From Artocarpus heterophyllus (lineage: Eukaryota; Streptophyta; Magnoliopsida; Rosales; Moraceae), in contig CM046345.1 of the NCBI GenBank assembly GCA_025403435.1, forward strand, positions 13,645,930-13,709,929: a stretch of 64,000 bases of DNA, given 5' to 3'. The notes under the pieces were generated by a model, which was given only the letters and a program-made list of their open reading frames with translations, searched no databases and was not told where the DNA came from. This document shows, piece by piece, positions 11,932 through 22,800 of the stretch (position 1 is the stretch's first letter; each line of letters begins with the position of its first letter). A program made the translations under genes and the position numbers.

Positions 11932-13106
11932 TTCTTCCTATGGACCAACGATGGAGGCCTTAGGTTCTCTCTTCGAAAACCTTCTCCCACTCAATCTTTT
12001 GAAGTCAAGGTTTTATTTTGAAATTATGCATGAACAAATTTAATATGAGCGGCACTCCCTATTCTATATGACATGTTATCAATATACATGGTAAATCATA
12101 TTATAATGTAGACAAGCAAAGCAATCAAGCAAAGCTACAAGCATAATAATAATAATAACCGTAATATTATGGTTCCACCCTAGAGAATAGAAAAACTAAG
12201 ATTACAAGAGAATAATCGAGACATTTATCGATTCTTCATCCTTGAATCCTCAAGCTGTATCCTTCTTCATGTAATATCCATCTTCAAGTCCTCAATCCCG
12301 TATGAATCGAACACTTCATATTTCCGGTCATATCCAAATTTAATGTTTCTCAGAATCATCCCAAAAATAAAATTAAAACTGCACCAAAAAATTGCACCTT
12401 TTCTGGACACCTGGCTGCTCTCGGTCGGCAGGCCGATCTGGGTGATCGGTCTGCCGATCATGGCGGTTCGGCCTGCCGAACATGAAGGTTCGGCCTGCCG
12501 GCAGAGCACCAAAATTTCTGCCTCACTGTCGGCCTACCGGACCGTATGTCCTGCCTGCCGATCTGTGACCTTCGGCCTGCCGAACTGTGAGGTCCGACAT
12601 GCCGACCGAGCAGAAAACCCTCAATCCAGAAAATACAATTTTAATGCAATTCATCAATTTTATTTTCAACAATTCAAAAACATAAAATTAGAGACTCAGG
12701 AAATACCTGGAGGCGCCATCATCTATCTTTAAGTTTCGACTTCTCGTTCCGTCTTCTCCGAATAATTATTTAATTACAAAATTCTTACAAATTAAAAATT
12801 AAATAATAATTCCTAGACGGAGATGATAGTCTGCCATCTAATTACATGAAAAACCTAGATACACATTCTAACCTCTAAGGAACCATAACCGGTATTAATT
12901 AATTAATAAATAATTAAACAACAATTTAATCAACCATAATTAATTAATAAACATTCACCATATAATCCATGACAACATATATATTATATAGAAACCTAGA
13001 GTGCCATCTCTCTATAAAATTTAATTCAAGCATTGGAGAGATTAAGATCACAAAATTTATGCATATAACATGATCACAAACTTGCAAATTTATGTAAAAA
13101 CCTCGG

Positions 13107-13118
13107 CTCTGATACCAA
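13107..13118 (-). other. TE1 primer binding site
   Basis: The minus strand reads TGGTATCAGAGC just inside the LTR end. This is the usual plant copia site complementary to the 3' end of initiator Met-tRNA. Confidence 0.88.
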
Positions 13119-13119
13119 T

Positions 13120-15152
13120 TGTTGGAAACAAAGTGCGCAGCGGAATTTTAGAATTTTTTCATCAGAGTATTTTCTAAAACACAAGTTTGACATGTTATAT
13201 GTATAAATTAAACAGATCTTACTAACCTCAGTGTGCCGAAGAACCTCCGCGACCTGTGTAGAGAAGTAACGTTCCAGAAGAGCCTCAACCAACTGGTCTT
13301 CTTTGCTATTCTCTATCCACAACCGGAGTGAGTGTGGGCTCACACGTACAGCTCTTCCACCGGTGACTCTCCTTCCAACCAATAGAGAGAACCCAAAGCT
13401 AGTGTTCGTGATTTGTGAACAAAAGCTCTCAGGGAGTTTTCAGATGCTCACTAGAAGAGTATCACTCTTAATCTCTCAAATTGATCTTCATAAATCATTA
13501 GACTCACTCCCTTTTTATACCTATTGGTCCTTGGGGTCAGTCCATATCAGATTAGGTCTCAAAAATCGAAACAGAATCAAGTACGGATCAATATCTAATA
13601 AGATACGCGTAAAAAATGCGTAATCTTAACTGTCGCGGTCGGCATGCCGAACTGTGTGATAGGCAGGCCGAACTGGCCAGTTCGGCAGGCCAAACTTTCT
13701 GATAGGTAGGCCGAACTGCCGAGAAAAAATCTCTGCGAATCTTTTATTTTCCACCCGAGATTCTAAAGGATAAAGTCTCAGTTTTGATTCAAATAGCCCA
13801 ATAGAAAAGATATTTGATCAAAACAAACTTTATCAAGATAATCTCTAAGAAAATAAATCAATTCACAATAATTCTACAAGTTTATCTTGTTCTAATTGTC
13901 TAAAATTAAAACAACCGATAAATAGACAAGAATTATCCGAACGCCATAATTCAACAAGTTCATCTTGAACTAATTTCTTACATAATTAATTCAACCGATA
14001 AACAGACATGAATTATTTGATTCTTCTAAATTTTAAACCAATCTGATAAATCCGACATAAGTCACCAATTATTGGAAAAGCACGTCGTGTCGTTACAGGA
14101 TTTTGTGAGCTAGCAAAGGGGACCAAAATGGACCTATAAAGTTCAAGCTCATGATAATTATGAAACCCAATATCCTAGATATACATTTCACAATTATCAA
14201 CTCCAACGCTACTCCACTAAAAGCTTGGAGCTGCACTCTCGAACTTTATAGAATTACGAAGCTCGTGTAGCTAAGTCTCCATGACATATCATAGTGTATC
14301 GCATCCCCATATGATCATCCATAATCGGCTTAAGGACAAGTTCTGTCTTACCTTCCCGATTATTTTTATCTTACGTTCCATTGTCTCACCATTAGAAAAC
14401 TTACCATCCAAAGATAGTATACCATTCGGTTACACCTATGTATCCAAATGGTTGAGCGCTCCAGTTTTCCAATTACAGGACAACGCATATAAGAGGATAT
14501 CATTACTCCTAAAGAGGAGCTATGGATTCCATATCTATGAATAACAAGTCTACGCTACCAAGAGTCATGCCTCCAACGTACCGGCATGCATGCCACTATA
14601 GAGATGTGGGAGTCACCCATTGGTACATCAAAAGACACAAGTCGAGACAACGGGCCCATTATTCATCTCAGGATTAAGATACAATACAAATGATTGTCTA
14701 AAGTGAATCGATTTGCCAAGACAAAATTATTAATCCAAATCAATTCACTTTATGTCCCGATCCAACACATCGTCACCTATGACAACGCGCCAATGTTTCT
14801 ATTCACGGAGTCCAACTCCGATGGCCAAGACAAACCATCTCCCAAAAGGGATATAGACAACATAACAATCTTTACATGAATAAAGCGCCCAACTTTATTC
14901 CCTCGATTGCGGATCATATATTTTAGACCATCACCTTAAGAGTCGTGTCTACCGCATAATCATCCCATCATATGCCCAACTCTTAAGGTTTAGACTGACA
15001 GTCTCAGACTACTGTTTGCTTATCATACATTCAACAAATATGAACGTAAAGAGGACAATATTTGGTATATATAAATGAATAAATTCTTTATTGATAAAAA
15101 TGTCTCCAAAAATGTATTACACTTTTACTCCTTAGAGCATACATGTCTAACA
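13120..15152 (-). repeat. TE1 5' LTR, full length (2033 bp)
   Basis: On minus it runs from TGTTAGACATG (15152) to CCAACA (13120), the same 2033-bp length as the TE2 5' LTR. Unusually, it is flanked by internal sequence on both sides. The PBS lies at its low-coordinate end. At its high-coordinate end there is a second polypurine tract plus the last codons of pol (15153-15195), as in a tandem or recombined element. Confidence 0.9.
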
Positions 15153-15631
15153 ATCTCCCACTTGCACTAAGTGAGTAAATACTGCAAATTTCACATCACC
15201 GGTGGAAGAGCTGTACGTGTGAGCCCACACTCACTCCGGTTGTGGATAGAGAATAGCAAAGAAGTCACCGGTGGAAGAGCTGTACGTGTGAGCCCACACT
15301 CACTCCGGTTGTGGATAGAGAATAGCAAAGAAGACCAGTTGGTTGAGGCTCTTCTGGAACGTTACTTCTCTACACAAGATCGCGTCAGAGGACAATTTAG
15401 CTGATCTCCTGCTGGTGGAGAGGCCAATATGGTAGCTGCTTCTGGTTCCAATCCTAACTCTGGGAATGGAAAGAAGCAACGGGCCAAAAGTGGGAAGTCT
15501 TCTATTCCTATTGCTACCAAGAGCAAGAAGAAGAAGAAGAAGAACCCAAAGAAGCTTAAGTGCTTCTTTTGTGGTAAGGTCGGGCATATAAAGAAGCATT
15601 GCAAGGACTTCCTTTCCAAGGGAGGTAGGTG
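15153..15631. mobile_element. TE1 terminal mosaic of LTR, pol and gag fragments
   Basis: In order: polypurine tract and pol 3' end (minus, 15153-15196); a 69-bp LTR piece (plus, 15196-15264); the same LTR piece again, extended (plus, 15265-about 15376); about 30 bp from the end of pol (plus, about 15375-15406, matching 23676-23707); and a gag piece including the zinc knuckle (plus, about 15405-15631, matching 20440-20667). Junctions fall in short shared sequences (tcacc, a few bases around cag, tc). The gag piece has ctcctgctggtgg as in TE2, not the cctcctcctggtgg of TE1, so it came from a different copy. Confidence 0.85.
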
Positions 15632-15636
15632 AAAAT

Positions 15637-15957
15637 TTCCTAGTTTTATTTAGTTGGCAACCCCAAAAAACACAAGAAAAGAACCATAAACATTAATTAT
15701 AATGAAACATAATCAATTTTAACTGAAAATTTAGAGAATAATTCATACAAACAACTCCATAATCATGTTTAAGTCTTTGAAATCACTTACATAAAAATAA
15801 ATTTTGCTAGATATAATTGAAACGAACAATAAAAAATCAAAACTAACAACATTTGTAACTTAAAAGATTAGCGGGACTTGAGGAATGGTGATGAAACTTC
15901 AAGAATCTCCTTGTAGAAAGATCCTGGAAACCCTCCTCCTTTCCTCTTTTTTTCTCT
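15637..15957. other. Unit 1 host sequence between TE1 and the PPR fragment
   Basis: This is host DNA collinear with 31916-32232 of unit 2, beginning ttcctagttttatttag. It is AT-rich with no open frame of note. Confidence 0.7.
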
Positions 15958-16141
15958 TTAAATTTCCCTCAAAATTTGAGTGTTTATTGAAAAATTGAGT
16001 GAGGAATTGATAGTTGTCCACGAAACAGTACTTCTCTTCAGCATATTCTTAAACACTTTACACGCTTCATCAATGGCACTACAACAAGCATACATATGAA
16101 TAAGTGCATTGTTCAAAGACACCAACAACGACTCACTTCCA
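15958..16141 (-). pseudogene. PPR-gene fragment, 3' part (unit 1), cut by TE2
   Basis: It is homologous to 32233-32416 of unit 2, which encodes the C-terminal part of the PPR fragment, including a block around HMYASCSAIDEACKVFKNM. The reading continues across TE2 at 25846 in the same host gene remnant. The final five bases, ttcca (16137-16141), are the target duplication of TE2. Confidence 0.65.
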
Positions 16142-18174
16142 TGTTAGACATGTATGCTCTAAGGAGTAAAAATGTAATACGTTTTTGGAGACATTTTTAT
16201 CAATAAAGAATTTATTCATTTATATATACCAAATATTGTCCTCTTTACGTTCATATTTGTTGAATGTATAATAAACAAACAGTAGTCTGAGACTGTCAGT
16301 CTAAACCTTAAGAGTTGGGCATATGATGGGATGATTATGCGGTAGACACGACTCTTAAGGTGATGGTCTAAAATATATGATCTGCAATCGAGGGAATAAA
16401 GTTGGGCGCTTTATTCATGTAAAGATTGTTATGTTGTCTATATCCCTTTTGGGAGATGGTTTGTCTTGGCCATCGGAGTTGGACTCCGTGAATAGAAACA
16501 TTGGCGCGTTGTCATAGGTGACGATGTGTTGGATCGGGACATAAAGTGAATTGATTTGGATTAATAATTCTGTCTTGGCAAATCGATTCACTTTAGACAA
16601 TCATTTGTATTGTATCTTAATCCTGAGATGAATAATGGGCCCGTTGTCTCGACTTGTGTCTTTTGATGTACCAATGGGTGACTCCCACATCTCTATAGTG
16701 GCATGCATGCTGGTACGTTGGAGGCATGACTCTTGGTAGCGTAGACTTGTTATTCATAGATATGGAATCCATAGCTCCTCTTTAGGAGTAATGATATCCT
16801 CTTATATGCGTTGTCCTGTAATTGGAAAACTGGAGCGCTCAACCATTTGGATACATAGGTGTAACCGAATGGTATACTATCTTTGGATGGTAAGTTTTCT
16901 AATGGTGAGACAATGGAACGTAAGATAAAAATAATCGGGAAGGTAAGACAGAACTTGTCCTTAAGCCGATTATGGATGATCATATGGGGATGCGATACAC
17001 TATGATATGTCATGGAGACTTAGCTACACGAGCTTCGTAATTCTATAAAGTTCGAGAGTGCAGCTCCAAGCTTTTAGTGGAGTAGCGTTGGAGTTGATAA
17101 TTGTGAAATGTATATCTGGGATATTGGGTTTCATAATTATCATGAGCTTGAACTTTATAGGTCCATTTTGGTCCCCTTTGCTAGCTCACAAAATCCTGTA
17201 ACGACACGGCGTGCTTTTCCAATAATTGGTGACTTATGTCGGATTTATCAGATTGGTTTAAAATTTATAAGAATCAAATAATTCATGTATGTTTATCGGT
17301 TGAATTAATTATGTAAGAAATTAGTTCAAGATGAACTTGTTGAATTATGGCGTTCGGATAATTCTTGTCTGTTTATCGGTTGTTTTAATTTTGGACAATT
17401 AGAACAAGATAAACTTGTAGAATTATTGTGAATTGATTTATTTTCTTAGAGATTATCTTGATAAAGTTTGTTTTGATCAGATATTTTTTCTATTGGGCTA
17501 TTTGAATCAAAACTGAGACTTTATCCTTTAGAATCTCGGGTGGAAAATAAAAGATTCACGGAGATTTTTTCTCGGCAGTTCGGCCTGCCTATCAGAAAGT
17601 TCGGCCTGCCGAACTGGCCAGTTCGGCCTGCCTATCACACAGTTCGGCATGCCGACCGCGACAGTTAAGATTACGCATTTTTCACGCGTATCTTATCAGA
17701 TATTGATCCGAACTTGATTCTGTTTCGATTTTTGAGACCTAATCTGATATGGACTGACCCCAAGGACCAATAGGTATAAAAAGGGAGTGAGCCTAATGAT
17801 TTACAAAGATCAATTTGAGAGATTAAGAGTGATACTCTTCTAGTGAGCATCTGAAAACTCCCTGAGAGCTTTTGTTCACAAATCACGAACACTAGCTTTG
17901 GGTTCTCTCTATTGGTTGGAAGGAGAGTCACCGGTGGAAGAGCTGTACGTGTGAGCCCACACTCACTCCGGTTGTGGATAGAGAATAGCAAAGAAGACCA
18001 GTTGGTTGAGGCTCTTCTGGAACGTTACTTCTCTACACAGGTCGCGGAGGTTCTTCGGCACACTGAGGTTAGTAAGATCTGTTTAATTTATACATATAAC
18101 ATGTCAAACTTGTGTTTTGGAAAATACTCTGATGAAAAATTTTTAAAATTCCGCTGCGCACTTTGTTTCCAACA
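16142..18174 (+). repeat. TE2 5' LTR
   Basis: It starts TGTTAGACATG and ends GTTTCCAACA. A TATA box (tataaaaa, 17775-17782) places the U3/R boundary near 17805. A cluster of GC-rich palindromes (17573-17665) sits about 110-200 bp upstream of the TATA box, in promoter position. The small frames seen on the minus strand recur only because the LTR recurs. Confidence 0.95.
17573..17665. promoter_or_regulatory. Cluster of TCGGCAGGCCGA-type palindromes in U3
   Basis: Four to five imperfect copies of gttcggcctgccgaac occur within 93 bp, GC-rich in otherwise AT-rich DNA and just upstream of the LTR TATA box. Equivalent clusters are in the other family LTRs (about 5990-6060, 13630-13730, 25240-25330). 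Their position fits a regulatory role, but no binding protein can be named. Confidence 0.55.
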
Positions 18175-18176
18175 AT

Positions 18177-18188
18177 TGGTATCAGAGC
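18177..18188 (+). other. TE2 primer binding site (initiator Met-tRNA)
   Basis: TGGTATCAGAGC lies two bases inside the 5' LTR. It is the standard copia minus-strand primer site. Confidence 0.93.
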
Positions 18189-18683
18189 CGAGGTTTTTAC
18201 ATAAATTTGCAAGTTTTTGATCATGTTATATGCATAAATTTTGTGATCTTAATCTCTCCAATGCTTGAATTAAATTTTATAGAGAGATGGCACTCTAGGT
18301 TTCTATATAATATATATGTTGTCATGGATTATATGGTGAATGTTTATTAATTAATTATGGTTGATTAAATTGTTGTTTAATTATTTATTAATTAATTAAT
18401 ACCGGTTATGGTTCCTTAGAGGTTAGAATGTGTATCTAGGTTTTTCATGTAATTAGATGGCGGACTATCATCTCCGTCTAGGAATTATTATTTAATTTTT
18501 AATTTGTAAGAATTTTGTAATTAAATAATTATTCGGAGAAGACGGAACGAGAAGTCGGAACTTAAAGATAGACGATGGCGCCTCCAGGTATTTCCTGAGT
18601 CTCTAATTTTATGTTTTTGAATTGTTGAAAATAAAATTGATGAATTGGATTAAAATTGTACTTTCTGGATTGAGGGTTTTCTG

Positions 18684-18870
18684 CTCGGTCGGCATGCCGG
18701 ACCTCACAGTTCGGCAGGCCGAAGGTCACAGATCGGCAGGCCGGACGTACGGTCCGGTAGGCCGACAGTGAGGCAGAAATTTTGGTGCTCTCCCGGCAGG
18801 CCGAACCTTCATGTTCGGCAGGCCGAACCACCATGATTGCCAGACCGATCACCCAGATCGGCCTGCCGAC
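18684..18870. repeat. Array of eight GC-rich imperfect palindromes in the TE2 leader
   Basis: Successive units resembling tCGGCAGGCCGa (variants with ATG, TAG or CTG centres) occur about every 20-30 bp. They lie between the PBS and the hairpin array. The sequence resembles the U3 palindromes of the same element and a block in the LTR of the neighbouring gypsy element. The TE1 counterpart is at about 12415-12605. Confidence 0.8.
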
Positions 18871-19362
18871 CGAGAGCAGCCAGGTGTCCAGAAAAGGTGC
18901 AATTTTTTGGTGCAGTTTTAATTTTATTTTTGGGACGATTATGAGAAACATTAAATTTGGATATGACCGAAAATATGAAGTGTTCGATTCATACGGGATT
19001 GAGGACTTGAAGATGGATATTACATGAAGAAGGATACAGCTTGAGGATTCAAGGATGAAGAATCGATAAATGTCTCGATTATTCTCTTGTAATCTTAGTT
19101 TTTCTATTCTCTAGGGTGGAACCATAATATTACGGTTATTATTATTATTATGCTTATAGCTTTGCTTGATTGCTTTGCTTGTCTGCATTATAATATGATT
19201 TACCATGTATATTGATAACATGTCATATAGAATAGGGAGTGCCGCTCATATTAAATTTGTTCATGCATAATTTCAAAATAAAACCTTGACTTCAAAAGAT
19301 TGAGTGGGAGAAGGTTTTCGAAGAGATAACCTAAGGCCTCCATCGTTGGTCCATAGGAAGAA

Positions 19363-19689
19363 CATGATGGTCCCAACCCCTAGGAAGGGATTTCTATCAT
19401 GTACCAGATTGGATCTCTGAAAGGATAAGGTATTTTAGTATGATTTATGGTTGCACACCCCTAGGTGGTGATTATAAATCATGGATAAAATATTAAAATG
19501 GTGGTTATACACTCACGTTAATTTTATTATTAACCTCCCCTAGGAGCTCTGTTAATAAAATTAATGGCCAAAGAAACGATTATTAGTATATGCTGGATCA
19601 TACGGGTCCTGGATGGCATATATTAATCAGGAGGGGATCCGTGTTCCTGATTGAATTTGGCAAGACTCCCCTAGGAGCTTGTTGAATTC
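19363..19689 (+). ncRNA. Leader hairpin array with palindromic tips (putative RNA dimerisation/packaging region)
   Basis: Six contiguous inverted repeats were found: 19363-19401, 19440-19482, 19518-19564, 19587-19622, 19625-19652 and 19653-19689. Hairpins 1, 2, 3 and 6 carry CCTAGG at the tip, with stems such as atgatttat/ataaatcat and aattttatta/taataaaatt. Hairpin 5 carries GGATCC. The array ends 151 nt before the gag ATG, where retroelement genomic RNAs carry packaging and dimer-initiation structures. The structure is seen directly in the sequence; the function is inference. Confidence 0.6.
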
Positions 19690-19840
19690 TGAGTTGGGAA
19701 TTATCGTTGTAAGGTTGTGATATTTTCAAGGTTTTGACACATAAACACATTTGTATGATTTTACATGATTGTGTTATCTTACTAAATTATTATATATGTT
19801 TGCTTATGTTTGGTATATGATTCTTTATTGTAGATTGAAA

Positions 19841-22800
19841 ATGTCTAAAAATGCTTTATCATCGATACTTGACAAAAACCAATTAACCGGTGAGAACTAT
19901 AATGATTGGAAACGGAACCTGGACATCGTCCTTTCCTTTGAGAAACTGAAATATGTTCTGACAACTCCTTGTCCTCCCGAGCCTACGGGAGACTCAAGTA
20001 ATGAGCAATTCCAAGCGTACGACCGCTGGAAAGATGCTAATGATCAGGCCCGCTGCTATGTTATGGCTAGCATGAATAACGTGCTGCAGGCTCAACATCA
20101 GGATTATGAGACTGCAAAGCAGATCTTGGATAATCTTAAGGACATGTTTGGAGGCCAGACCATAACAAAGCGGCAAGGGGCGCTTCGGAAACTCTTAAAC
20201 TATAGACAGAGACCAAGGACATCTGTAAAGGAGCACATGATGTTGGTCATGGGTTACCTCGCTGAGGCTCAAACCAATGGAGCCGACATCGATGCTGAAA
20301 CTCAGATGACTATGGTCTTTGAGACTCTGTCTAAGGAATTTATTCCGTTTAGAGCTACTTTTAATCTAAGCAATAGACGGGATATGACCTTGACAGAACT
20401 GATGAAACAGTTACAAGAGTTTGAACTGCTGATCAGGGAGTCTCCTGCTGGTGGAGAGGCCAATATGGTAGCTGCTTCTGGTTCCAATCCTAACTCTGGG
20501 AATGGAAAGAAGCAACGGGCCAAAAGTGGGAAGTCTTCTATTCCTATTGCTACCAAGAGCAAGAAGAAGAAGAAGAAGAACCCAAAGAAGCTTAAGTGCT
20601 TCTTTTGTGGTAAGGTCGGGCATATAAAGAAGCATTGCAAGGACTTCCTTTCCAAGGGAGGTAGGTGTGATCTTCTATATTTAGAAACTTGTTTGGTTGA
20701 GGAATCCAGTGACATTTGGGTCATAGATTTCGGTGCAACTAATCATGTTTGTGTTTTTCTACAGGGATTCAAAGAAACGAGAAGTCTACTTCGTGAAGAC
20801 TTAACGCTTCGGATAGGCGATGGATCCTTGGTCTCAGCGGAAGCAGTGGGAGATGTCCATCTTTATTTTGATAATTATAGGAGTTTAATTTTGCAAGATT
20901 GTTTTTATGTTCCTAAATTTAAAAGGAATTTAATTTCTGTATCTTCTTTATTTAAAGACTCCTACGTGGTATCTTTTAATGAAAAAATGGTGATTCGTAA
21001 AAACAAATCTTTTATCTGTTCTGGATGGATGCACAATAATCTATATTTTATCAAACCTAAGATGGACCTATTGCTTAATGCTGAGATAAATGATAATGAC
21101 TCAAAAAGACTTAAAACTTCTCACTCTAATAAGACTTATCTTTGGCATTTGCGCCTTGGCCATATTAACCTAAATAGGATTCAAAGGTTGGTAAGGGATG
21201 GACCTTTAAGTCACTTAAAGGTGGAATCTATACCTCAATGTGAGTCTTGTTTGGAGGGTAAAATGACCAAAAGACCATACGGGTCTAAGGGCAATAGGGC
21301 CGAAGGGGTTCTAGAACTTGTGCATAGTGATGTTTGTGGACCGATGAACATCCGGGCACGAGGAGGGTATGAGTACTTCGTTACTTTTATTGACGATTAC
21401 TCAAGATATGGGTATGTGTACCTAATGCACCACAAAAGCGAAACTTATGATAAGTTCAGGGAGTTTCGGGCTGAAGTGGAAAAGCAATTGGGTAGACCCA
21501 TAAAGGCACTTCGATCTGATCGAGGTGGGGAATACCTTTCTGATGAGTTCTTGGGACACTTGTTAGAGAATGAGATTTTATCCCATTTGACTGCGCCGGG
21601 TACTCCGCAGCAGAATGGCGTAGCAGAGAGAAGGAATAGGACTTTGTTGGACATGATTCGGTCCATGATGAGTTATTCATCATTGCCTTTATCCTTTTGG
21701 GGATATGCACTACAAACCGCATGTTATCTTTTGAACAATGTGCCTTCAAAATCGGTCCCTAAAACTCCTCACGAGTTGTGGACAAGACGGAAGACATCCT
21801 TAAACCATATTCGCATATGGGGATGTCCAGCTCATGTCCTGTTTAAGGATCCGAATAAGTTGGAAGCACGTTCAGAAGTTTGCGTGTTTGTAGGATATCC
21901 AAAAGGGACTAAAGGGGGTTATTTTTATAACCCAAAGGAAAATAAAGTCGTGGTTTCAACTAATGCAACTTTCCTTGAGGAGAGTTACATGAACGACTTT
22001 AAACCTCAAAGCAAAGTGGTGCTTGAGGAGTTGAGGGGTGATCCGTTTACTCCGGAGGTTCCGAACGAAACCATTCCGATCGGTGTAGAAAAACCAAACA
22101 AACCTGAACAACAACCTCAGGGGCTTCGGCGTAGTGGGAGGATCGGGCGTCAACCTGAGAGGTATATGTTCAATGGGGAGGTCTTTTTGGCTGAACCGGA
22201 TGAACATGACAGGGATCCTTATACTTACGCAGAAGCTATGGAGGATGTTGATTCAAGACTCTGGACAGAGGCCATGAACATTGAGATGAAGTCTATGGAG
22301 ACTAATCGGGTCTGGGAGCTTGTGGATCTTCCCAAAGGGGTAAAACCCATAGGGAGTAAGTGGATCTACAAGAGGAAAAGAGGAGTGGATGGAAAGGTCG
22401 AAACCTTTAAGGCTAGACTGGTAGCTAAGGGTTATATGCAAAAGGAAGGAATCGATTATGAGGAAACCTTTTCGCCTGTAGCCATACTTAAGTCCATCCG
22501 GATTCTCTTGTCCATAGCTGCCGCTCTCGACTACGAGATTTGGCAGATGGATGTCAAGACGGCTTTTCTGAATGGCTATCTTGATGAGTCCATTTATATG
22601 GAACAACCAGACGGGTTCAAGGTCGCGGGTCAAGAAGGTAAGGTTTGTAAGCTGTTAAAGTCAATTTATGGACTTAAACAGGCTTCACGTTCTTGGAACA
22701 TAAGATTTGATCAAGTGATCAAGACTTATGGGTTCTCACAAAATGTGGATGAGCCATGTGTTTACAAACACATTAAGAATGGGAAGGTGGTTTTTCTACT

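Larger units (their letters stand above)
4621..15631 (-). mobile_element. TE1: rearranged Ty1/copia element (same family as TE2)
   Basis: An 11.0-kb insertion is flanked by aaaat on both sides (4616-4620, 15632-15636). The core on the minus strand is a normal copia layout: LTR 15152-13120, PBS 13118-13107, leader, gag-pol 11453-7500, polypurine tract 7496-7486, second LTR from 7485. Both extremities are abnormal. The low-coordinate LTR lacks its last roughly 185 bp and is fused to an inverted copy of its own first 1032 bp. The high-coordinate end carries 479 bp of internal fragments beyond the LTR, mostly in the opposite orientation. The core sequence is nearly identical to TE2, so it is the same recently active family. 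The structure is most easily explained by aberrant reverse transcription or strand transfer before or during integration. Confidence 0.85.

Noticed and set aside
12267..12732. Frames across the leader palindromes (both strands)
   Set aside because: Low-complexity translation of the GC-palindrome array in the leader; a counterpart in TE2 exists only because of sequence identity.
18684..18870. Regularly spaced palindromes resembling a CRISPR array
   Set aside because: Units are imperfect and the spacers are themselves parts of the repeated leader, identical between TE1 and TE2. The setting is a plant retrotransposon.
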